The translations under genes were made by a program, and so were the position numbers. Of a stretch of 64,000 nt of DNA, positions 9,028 through 15,176 are shown piece after piece. Each line of letters begins with the position of its first letter. Positions within the stretch are counted from its first letter, which is position 1. The notes under the pieces were generated by a model, which was given only the letters and a program-made list of their open reading frames with translations, was not told the DNA's origin and searched no databases. Origin of the DNA: Nitrosarchaeum sp. (GTDB lineage Archaea; Thermoproteota; Nitrososphaeria; Nitrososphaerales; Nitrosopumilaceae); contig NZ_JAILWF010000001.1 in assembly GCF_025699065.1 (NCBI RefSeq), forward strand, positions 149,626 through 213,625, read 5' to 3'.

Positions 9028-10557
9028 TTATCCACCATACTCAATTTTTTTTAGCATTGTTTCTGGGTCTCTATAATATTTTCCAATATTTTCTGCTACT
9101 TTGGCATAACTTCGAATTCCACGTTCTAATAACCACTTTAAAACAATTTTTCGTTTATCATATTCTTCCAAAATATCTTCCATATTTCTTCCAGTTTGAA
9201 CTGCAATTCTATTTAGCATCACACTGTCATCTAATTGAGCATTAAAAAAATCAGATTTTGGATCCCAATCAAATGCAGAATGATACGAATCAGCACTATT
9301 AATCTCTTGAACAGATATTGCTTTTCTAGTACTTTTTCCATCCTGACCTTTTACTCGTCTAATTATGATTGCACAATTCATCAATGAGAGATAAGAGGGA
9401 GGTATATCCATTGGTTTTTGTTGTAATCTTTTTCCTGCAGATTCAAGACTATCAGCATGCATTGTACAAAGACCACCATGCCCTGTAGCCATAGCTTGGA
9501 ACATGACATATGCCTCAGCACCCCTGATTTCTCCCACTACAATATAATCAGGCCTATGTCGTACACCTGATTTTATCAAATCATACAATCCAATTTCCCC
9601 TTCTCCTGTAGGACCAAATCCAGTTCTAGCAACTAAACTGAACCAATTTTCATGTTTAATGTTAATTTCAGCAACATCTTCAACTGAAAATATTTTATAA
9701 TCAGGATTAACAAGTCCAGTTATTGCATTTAGTATGGTTGTTTTTCCACTACCAGTTGAGCCAATTACCATTATAGACATTTTTGCTTCCATCAACATCC
9801 ACAAATAAGCTGCAATATCTACGCTAATTGTTCCAAAAGAAATTAAGTCAATAATAGAATAGGGATCTTGTTTGAATTTTCTTATTGTAAAACTGGTTCC
9901 TTTTGGAGTAACTTCTTTTTGATACAAAACAGAAATTCTATGGTTTCCTTCTAATGCTAAATCTGAAATCGGATATGCTGAACTAATGTGTTTTCCAGCT
10001 CTAAACACAATTCTAGATACAAATGAATTTAATTTATCACTTTCAAATTTTATGTTACATGGGATACTATCATATTTTCTGTGCCAAACATAGATAGGGG
10101 TATCTATACCACTACAACTAACATCCTCGATATTTGGATCATACATAAGTGAATCTATCAATCCGAAACCTGCAATGTCTCTCTCCAGATAATATTTTAC
10201 TTTCTCCATACTTGCTAGAGGATAATTCTGAAATATTTTTTCATTTTCTTTGAGAATTTTATTTACAAATGATGTAAATCCAAAATCTTTTTCAATATTT
10301 TCAGGAGAATCTAAATTTTCTTCAATTAATCGATATAATTGATTATAAATAACTTGTTCAGATGGATTAAGTTTTGTTTCATCTACTTGAAATGAGATAC
10401 TTCCATTTTCTTCGTTTTGTAATATATTGGCATAGCTAAATGGAGCTTTAAGAGGATAAGTTTCAATCACCGTTGTTCCTTTTTGGTTTTGAAGTTCACT
10501 TAAAAAATCACTTTTTAGAAAACTTTCTAAACCTTGTTCATCTTTTATTTTTCCCAT
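9028..10557 (-). CDS. Type IV pilus assembly ATPase (TadA/VirB11/ArlI family)
   Basis: This 509-residue secretion ATPase has a Walker A GSTGSGKT at 266-273, an Asp box near 290-295 (FSVEDVAEI), a Walker B region with VGEIRGAEAY at 341-350 and a His-box TMHADS at 365-370. The N-terminal 260 residues match the usual N-terminal domain, including the AGFGLIDSLMYDPNIEDV segment of TadA-like ATPases. It powers pilin polymerisation in the cytoplasm. It begins 52 nt after the upstream pilin stop and abuts the platform gene. No ArlH, ArlF or ArlG genes are present, so this is a pilus rather than an archaellum. Confidence 0.93.
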   Translation of the reverse strand: MGKIKDEQGLESFLKSDFLSELQNQKGTTVIETYPLKAPFSYANILQNEENGSISFQVDETKLNPSEQVIYNQLYRLIEENLDSPENIEKDFGFTSFVNKILKENEKIFQNYPLASMEKVKYYLERDIAGFGLIDSLMYDPNIEDVSCSGIDTPIYVWHRKYDSIPCNIKFESDKLNSFVSRIVFRAGKHISSAYPISDLALEGNHRISVLYQKEVTPKGTSFTIRKFKQDPYSIIDLISFGTISVDIAAYLWMLMEAKMSIMVIGSTGSGKTTILNAITGLVNPDYKIFSVEDVAEINIKHENWFSLVARTGFGPTGEGEIGLYDLIKSGVRHRPDYIVVGEIRGAEAYVMFQAMATGHGGLCTMHADSLESAGKRLQQKPMDIPPSYLSLMNCAIIIRRVKGQDGKSTRKAISVQEINSADSYHSAFDWDPKSDFFNAQLDDSVMLNRIAVQTGRNMEDILEEYDKRKIVLKWLLERGIRSYAKVAENIGKYYRDPETMLKKIEYGG

Positions 10558-10609
10558 TTTTTACCTCAAAAATAGATTTTTGGATAAGATAACAAAAATA
10601 CCCCCTATC

Positions 10610-11227
10610 CTAGGATTTGCCTTGTATTGTTACGCTTTGTGGTGCACCTGTTTTTCCAGCAAATATGTTTACACCTGTATTTGCTCCAGAGTCTAATGGT
10701 GATAGAGTGCCATTAGTTAACTTGAAGTAGATAATTGCTGATTGTCCAGGAGTCAAAGATACCGGACCTGTAGCAACATCTGCACAGATGTCATCAGTTG
10801 CAGATCCGCCACTTAGTTCAAGTATGGTAACAGGGTTACATGCAACATTATTAGTTAGACCACCTGCTACTCCTGACCATCCAGTATGATTTAGCGCCTG
10901 TTGGAATAAGGTTGGTGTTACAGTTACATCTGGATACCATTGTCCAAATGGAATATCCGTTCCTCTGATCTGAATTTTGTCAACGGATACCACTTTATCA
11001 CCTGTATTTCTTACACCTGCTGCACCCCAAGCTAATCCGTTTGCATCTGTAGCGTGTACCCATACCTTAACACCAGATACTGAAATTGCTTCTGTTTGAG
11101 TACCACCTTGAAAGAGACTAGCACCATACAAAACAACTCCTGAACCTAGTACAACTGATGCCACCAATATGATGACAGTTGTAAGTACTGTACTTAATGC
11201 ACGACTTTTGGTTAGTTTGGTTGTCAT
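10610..11227 (-). CDS. Type IV pilin, class III signal peptide (paralogue 1)
   Basis: The 205-residue pilin begins with a short basic leader ending KSRA, followed by the hydrophobic stretch LSTVLTTVIILVASVVL. Cleavage is predicted before LSTV by the A24 peptidase at 4.2 kb. The mature part is Gly/Thr/Ser-rich and beta-like, with two cysteines (VACNPV and DDICADV) that could form a disulfide. It differs from its tandem copy at 11324-11941 at about 17 of 205 positions by hand count, five of them in the leader. It is the last pilin before the ATPase gene and is probably co-transcribed with it or processed from it as an abundant pilin mRNA. Confidence 0.88.
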   Translation of the reverse strand: MTTKLTKSRALSTVLTTVIILVASVVLGSGVVLYGASLFQGGTQTEAISVSGVKVWVHATDANGLAWGAAGVRNTGDKVVSVDKIQIRGTDIPFGQWYPDVTVTPTLFQQALNHTGWSGVAGGLTNNVACNPVTILELSGGSATDDICADVATGPVSLTPGQSAIIYFKLTNGTLSPLDSGANTGVNIFAGKTGAPQSVTIQGKS

Positions 11228-11271
11228 TATTACTACGTTTGTATTTTTTTAGTGGGTTATGTAGGCAAGTA

Positions 11272-11291
11272 TGTAATTTTTTTGAATTACA
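11272..11291 (-). promoter_or_regulatory. Inverted repeat upstream of pilin paralogue 1 (candidate operator)
   Basis: TGTAATT (11272-11278) and AATTACA (11285-11291) form a perfect 7-bp inverted repeat with a 6-nt spacer, 45 nt upstream of the pilin start. The same element stands 40 nt upstream of the second pilin. Its position next to the expected promoter suggests a regulator site. The binding protein is unknown; the TrmB-type protein of the locus is a candidate. Confidence 0.45.
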
Positions 11292-11323
11292 GATAAGAAA
11301 AATTTACCCTAGTTTGTGTGTAA

Positions 11324-11941
11324 TTATGATTGGCCTTGTATTGTTACGCTTCTAGGTGAACCGGTTTTTCCAGCAAATATGCTTACACCAGCATTATTTC
11401 CAGAGTCTAATGGCGATAGAGTGCCATTAGTTAACTTGAAGTAGATAATTGCTGATTGTCCAGGAGTCAAAGATACCGGACCTGTAGCAACATCTGCACA
11501 GATGTCATCAGTTGCAGATCCGCCACTTAGTTCAAGTATGGTAACAGGGTTACATGCAACATTATTAGTTAGACTACCTGTTACTCCTGACCATCCAGTA
11601 TGATTTAGCGCCTGTTGGAATAAGGTTGGTGTTACAGTTACATCTGGATACCATTGTCCAAATGGAATATCTATTCCTCTGATCTGAATTTTGTCAACGG
11701 ATACCACTTTATCACCTGTATTTCTTACACCTGCTGCACCCCAAGCTAATCCGTTTGCATCTGTAGCGTGTACCCATATCTTAACATCAGATACTGAAAT
11801 TGCTTCTGTTTGAGTACCACCTTGAAAGAGACTAGCACCATACAAAACAACTCCTGAAGCAAGTACAACTGATGCCACCAATATGATGACAGTTGTAAGT
11901 ACTGTACTTAATGCACGACTTTTACAAGAGATCATCTTCAA
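11324..11941 (-). CDS. Type IV pilin, class III signal peptide (paralogue 2)
   Basis: This is a 205-residue tandem copy of the pilin at 10610-11227. Its leader differs (MKMISCKSRA) but is followed by the same hydrophobic segment. Long central blocks of the two genes are almost identical in DNA as well as protein, pointing to recent duplication or gene conversion. The divergent positions cluster in the leader and the C-terminal 30 residues. The two internal cysteines are conserved. It is the first gene of the pilus cluster. The mobile element at 12.06 kb was inserted about 40 bp beyond its upstream operator-like repeat. Confidence 0.88.
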   Translation of the reverse strand: MKMISCKSRALSTVLTTVIILVASVVLASGVVLYGASLFQGGTQTEAISVSDVKIWVHATDANGLAWGAAGVRNTGDKVVSVDKIQIRGIDIPFGQWYPDVTVTPTLFQQALNHTGWSGVTGSLTNNVACNPVTILELSGGSATDDICADVATGPVSLTPGQSAIIYFKLTNGTLSPLDSGNNAGVSIFAGKTGSPRSVTIQGQS

Positions 11942-11980
11942 TTAACATACTAACAAAATAGCATAATATCTAACAGAGCA

Positions 11981-12000
11981 TGTAATTTTTTTGAATTACA
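11981..12000 (-). promoter_or_regulatory. Inverted repeat upstream of pilin paralogue 2 (candidate operator)
   Basis: TGTAATT (11981-11987) and AATTACA (11994-12000) repeat the arrangement seen before the other pilin, with the same 6-nt spacer, 40 nt upstream of the start. The surrounding bases are also conserved, so the promoter region was duplicated together with the gene. Confidence 0.45.
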
Positions 12001-12042
12001 GATAAGTAATAATTTACTAGAAATTACCTAAATCAATGAATT

Positions 12043-12057
12043 TATTGATAGTCAATA
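12043..12057. repeat. Target-site duplication, left copy
   Basis: TATTGATAGTCAATA occurs here and again at 15177-15191, directly flanking the inverted repeats. The match can be read as 13, 15 or 17 bp because the element ends in A/T runs; 15 bp gives symmetrical element ends. The sequence is itself nearly palindromic (arms TATTGA/TCAATA around TAG). Confidence 0.85.
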
Positions 12058-12113
12058 AAAAGGCAAAGCCCCCCTTTCTCGAATGAAAAGTTGGTTATGA
12101 CCTAAATCATGAT
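12058..12113 (+). repeat. Left terminal inverted repeat of the casposon-like element
   Basis: The outer 20 bp (12058-12077, with core GGCAAAGCCCCCC) match the complement of 15157-15176 exactly. The next 8 bp differ. The inner 28 bp (12086-12113, containing AAAAGTTGG and ATGA) match the right end at 24 of 28 positions. Spacing is identical on both ends, so the repeat is bipartite. Confidence 0.9.
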
Positions 12114-12166
12114 GTTGTGTGAGATGTTGGAAATTAGTTAAATCTTCGATACATCATGTCGATATA

Positions 12167-12712
12167 ATGTCTGAGATTCGTATTCCTTGGTCAAATGATT
12201 TTCAATTAACATGGGATGATTTTGTAGGGCCCATAGAACAGAATAACTCTCAAATGGCATGGACACATACTTGGCTAGATTATTCATACGATATTAAATT
12301 GGTTGAAAGAAAAACACAAACAAAATTTGAAATTACAAACATCAAGGTTACAGCATATTATCGAAAATCTATATCTTGGGTTAAATCTGAAATGAAAATT
12401 AGGTCAGATCAATCAAAAATCTTGAAGCATGAACAAGGGCACCTCGATCTAGCTGAATTACATGCCAGAAAAATTGAGAAGAAAATGAAGGATGATTTTA
12501 ACGGAAAACATTTTTCATGTAAAGGTAAAACACATGATGAAAAACAAACATTTGCACAAACACGAGCAAAAGTACTTCTCGACGAAATCTATACTGAAGG
12601 TCTTAAAAATTGGCATAGATATGAATCCGATTATGATGAAAAAACAAATCACGGATTGAAGGACATAGTGCAAATTAAGTATGATTCAATTTTTGATAAA
12701 TTGCGAATTTAA
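12167..12712 (+). CDS. DUF922-like HEQGH protein, coupled to Cas1
   Basis: The protein has 181 residues from the ATG at 12167. A GTG at 12119 would add 16 residues but begins only 5 nt inside the inner edge of the inverted repeat, and the family-like part starts with RIPWSNDFQLTWDDF. The zinc-peptidase-like motif KHEQGHLDLAEL gives H88, E89 and H92. The C-terminal region aligns with the host protein at 31121-31672, including the shared ending IF(K/D)KLR. No signal peptide is visible, so it appears cytoplasmic. Its TAA overlaps the Cas1 ATG (TAATG), implying co-translation. DUF922 members are predicted metalloproteases; catalytic activity here is unproven. Confidence 0.8.
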   Translation: MSEIRIPWSNDFQLTWDDFVGPIEQNNSQMAWTHTWLDYSYDIKLVERKTQTKFEITNIKVTAYYRKSISWVKSEMKIRSDQSKILKHEQGHLDLAELHARKIEKKMKDDFNGKHFSCKGKTHDEKQTFAQTRAKVLLDEIYTEGLKNWHRYESDYDEKTNHGLKDIVQIKYDSIFDKLRI

Positions 12713-13764
12713 TGACTCTCAAAAATCACAAAAATCATTATAATATAAAATTCCTCAAAGGTTATGGTCATTCTATTTCTATAAAAAATTCTAAAATTAT
12801 TCTTAAAGACTGTCATGATCCTTTCTCAGAATCAACCACAGAATCATGGTACATCAAAAACATGCCTTATGAGAAAATCGTACTTCAGGGTAAAGGATAC
12901 ATTTCAACTGATGCTTTGGCATTATTATCTGAAAATAACAGAAATGTAATTTTACTAGACAATCACGGAAAGCCAGTCACTTATCTGAATCCAGTAATGG
13001 AATCATTAACTGCAACTAGAAATAGAATCGCTCAATATGATACATTTCGAAATAAAGAGAAATGTCAGTATCTACAAAAAATGATTGTAAAGGCAAAACT
13101 AGAATCTCAAATACGATTCCTCAAATTAACAGAACGAGATGAAGTAAAAGAAGCCATTTCAAAACTAGAGATTCATCTATTAAATCTAGATGATCATTCT
13201 CCAATCAGTAACGAATCAAAGACATCTCATATCTACTTTAGAGCATTTGCAAAACTAATTCCCGAACGATACGAATTTTCATCCAGAAATCCGTCTTATG
13301 TGGGACTGGCAAAAAATAACGCCACAGATATCATCAATGCCTTGTTAAACTATGGCTATTCTGTTCTAGCTGGAGAGATTTCCAAATTTGTAAATGGATT
13401 TGGTTTGGACGCTTACTATGGATTTTATCATAAATCTCATACTGGTTTTCAGCCTCTAGTGTATGATATGATGGAGCCATTTCGTTGGTTAGTTGATTAT
13501 ACAGTGTTTAAGATATCTAACATCAAAGACCACAAACAGAGAATCCGACTAGATGAATTTACACATACTAGAGACGGAATTGTGATTATGGAGTATAATT
13601 TGATCAGGAAATTTTTGGAATTACTTGAAAGAACATTCCAGTCTGAAAGACGGTATTCCTTTAGACATGGTGCAAAGACAAAAGATGGATTGAAAAATGT
13701 TCAAGAGATTACAATTGCGAAGGTATCCGTTCAGAATTTAGCAGAGTATTGTTTACGAAAATGA
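12712..13764 (+). CDS. cas1: Cas1 integrase of a casposon-like element
   Basis: This 350-residue Cas1 has the usual beta-rich N-terminal domain (about 10-95) and helical catalytic domain. The expected metal ligands are present: E168 in NESKTSHIYFRAF, H240 in GFYHKSHTG, and D252/E255 in VYDMMEPFR. The conserved segments INALLNYGYSVLAGEI and GLDAYYGFYH are also intact. Cas1 cuts and joins DNA 3' ends; in CRISPR it inserts spacers and in casposons it moves the transposon. No Cas2 or CRISPR repeat is nearby, while TIRs and a target duplication are, which points to transposition. No clear C-terminal HTH of the kind described in some casposases was recognised. Confidence 0.93.
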   Translation: MTLKNHKNHYNIKFLKGYGHSISIKNSKIILKDCHDPFSESTTESWYIKNMPYEKIVLQGKGYISTDALALLSENNRNVILLDNHGKPVTYLNPVMESLTATRNRIAQYDTFRNKEKCQYLQKMIVKAKLESQIRFLKLTERDEVKEAISKLEIHLLNLDDHSPISNESKTSHIYFRAFAKLIPERYEFSSRNPSYVGLAKNNATDIINALLNYGYSVLAGEISKFVNGFGLDAYYGFYHKSHTGFQPLVYDMMEPFRWLVDYTVFKISNIKDHKQRIRLDEFTHTRDGIVIMEYNLIRKFLELLERTFQSERRYSFRHGAKTKDGLKNVQEITIAKVSVQNLAEYCLRK

Positions 13765-13851
13765 ATTAAATTTAATATCTAATTCGGAAGTGAGATCGAT
13801 TTACCATGTAAATCAGGTAAAAATCCAACATAACACCATATTTTGAAAATG

Positions 13852-13859
13852 TTATAACT
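13852..13859 (+). promoter_or_regulatory. TATA-like box before the HELAH cargo gene
   Basis: TTATAACT lies about 30 nt upstream of the TTG start at 13888, with little room for a leader. This suggests the third gene of the element has its own promoter, separate from the DUF922-cas1 pair. Confidence 0.35.
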
Positions 13860-13887
13860 TATTGTTTTTTATCTATTATGATAATAT

Positions 13888-15108
13888 TTGCCTAAATTCA
13901 TATTGTTATTTCTAATTTTATTTGCTTTCTCAGGATTGCTAATTCCTGTAAATACCATCTATGCAAAATCTGCCCAAGATACATTAACAGTTCATACAGT
14001 ATGGGTAACTGGCAACAATTCTTGCTATCACAACGATGTACAAAGAATGAATGAATTTAACAAAGAAATTATTGTAAAATATCTTTTGGCATACGGTTTA
14101 GATTTTTTTTATTACCCTCCAACATGTATGACTGAATCTCAATATAGGTCATATACATCTCCTGATTATACTGATCTTGTAATTGTAGTCTATAATCAAA
14201 ATATTGGACGTGATATATTACACGCAAGAAACATTGGAGGTTTTTTTGAATGGAGTAATACAAGTAACAAAAATGCATTAACAATTGAAACCTGTGAATG
14301 TATGTCATCAAATTTTAATGATTCTGTATGGGTCTTGTCACATGAGCTGGCTCATTTTGCTTTATACTATTTAGGATATGACAGAGATATTTTTGAAGGA
14401 TATGTTCATGCTGTTCAATCTAGATATTACTCATATTGTCCTGATGGGGATACGCGAGATTCTAGATGCGATGGATTGTGGGAAAAAATCAAAGGATATT
14501 CAAGAGATTATACTGTCATGAAAGTTTATCCAGGCGCAACAAGCGTCAAACCTCCGCAAGCCAAGTATGTGAATTATGTTGGTACACAAAATGAACTTGT
14601 TCAATCACTTGAAAAGAAAATCAATTCTCAAAGTTCAAGCCCCCAACAATATCCAGTATTTACATCCCAACAAAAGCAAATTTTAACGAAAAAAATTGAC
14701 TTGGCTTCTGAATCTATTCTTAAGATAAAAGAAGGACTGAATGAATCGTGGAACTATGTGATGGATGCACGAAAAAACTACCACAGTGATATAGCCAAGT
14801 TCCATGTGGATAAAGCATTTGATAATTACAATAATCTATACTATCAAAGAAACAATATTGAAAAAGATCTTAATTCTCTAGTATCAAATTATCTTGGATT
14901 GGAAAAATCTGTTAATTCTTACAAGACCACTCATTATGATGATTATAATAGAAAATTAGACCAATTCCTTTCTCAAACAAATAAGATTGGATATGACATG
15001 AAATACATTTCACAGGAACTAGATTATGCCAAAAAAGCAGAAGATGAAACTAGAAAAACTGTGCCCAATTCAGATAACAAACAGTGTTTTCTTTTCTGGT
15101 GTATTTGA
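13888..15108 (+). CDS. Secreted HELAH metallopeptidase-like protein, element cargo
   Basis: The protein has 406 residues from a TTG start; an ATG at 13878 is closed by a stop after five codons and an in-frame stop precedes the TTG. A signal peptide covers about 1-27 (FILLFLILFAFSGLL, IYA). The motif SHELAHFALYY gives H152, E153 and H156, with E170 in FEGYVH as a possible third ligand, as in gluzincins. Cysteines at 46, 80, 136, 138, 184 and 194 suggest an oxidised extracellular domain. A helical, coiled-coil-like half (about 225-390) follows. It is the only exported protein of the mobile element. Its substrate is unknown. Confidence 0.75.
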   Translation: MPKFILLFLILFAFSGLLIPVNTIYAKSAQDTLTVHTVWVTGNNSCYHNDVQRMNEFNKEIIVKYLLAYGLDFFYYPPTCMTESQYRSYTSPDYTDLVIVVYNQNIGRDILHARNIGGFFEWSNTSNKNALTIETCECMSSNFNDSVWVLSHELAHFALYYLGYDRDIFEGYVHAVQSRYYSYCPDGDTRDSRCDGLWEKIKGYSRDYTVMKVYPGATSVKPPQAKYVNYVGTQNELVQSLEKKINSQSSSPQQYPVFTSQQKQILTKKIDLASESILKIKEGLNESWNYVMDARKNYHSDIAKFHVDKAFDNYNNLYYQRNNIEKDLNSLVSNYLGLEKSVNSYKTTHYDDYNRKLDQFLSQTNKIGYDMKYISQELDYAKKAEDETRKTVPNSDNKQCFLFWCI

Positions 15109-15120
15109 AATTTCTAACTG

Positions 15121-15176
15121 ATCATAATTCAAGTCATTACCAACTTTTTACGTACAAAAGGGGGGCTTTGCCTTTT
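15121..15176 (-). repeat. Right terminal inverted repeat of the casposon-like element
   Basis: This is the complement of the left repeat with the same bipartite layout: outer 20 bp identical (15157-15176), 8 bp unrelated (15149-15156) and inner 28 bp with four mismatches (15121-15148). Its inner edge is 13 nt after the stop of the HELAH gene. Confidence 0.9.

Larger units (their letters stand above)
12058..15176. mobile_element. Minimal casposon-like element (Cas1 transposon, 3.1 kb)
   Basis: Seen directly: 56-bp terminal inverted repeats (12058-12113 and 15121-15176) enclose three plus-strand genes, and a 15-bp direct repeat flanks them. The genes encode a DUF922 HEQGH protein, Cas1 and a secreted HELAH protein. 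There is no CRISPR array, Cas2, effector, PolB, HNH nuclease or other transposase between the ends. Established knowledge: casposons are archaeal and bacterial transposons that use Cas1 as integrase, have TIRs and about 14-15-bp target duplications, and occur in thaumarchaea, usually with PolB. Inference: this is a Cas1-mobilised element reduced to integrase plus cargo, inserted at the 3' end of the hydantoinase-like gene. Confidence 0.85.

Noticed and set aside
10610-11941. The two pilins as archaellins
   Set aside because: No ArlH, ArlF, ArlG or other archaellum-specific genes accompany them; the locus has only pilus-type components.
12119-12166. GTG start for the DUF922 gene
   Set aside because: It begins 5 nt past the inner edge of the inverted repeat, adds 16 residues unlike the family, and an ATG directly before the conserved IPWSND segment is available at 12167.
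12712-13764. Cas1 as part of a CRISPR-Cas system
   Set aside because: No cas2, effector genes, leader or regularly spaced repeats were seen in the window, while TIRs and a target duplication frame the gene.
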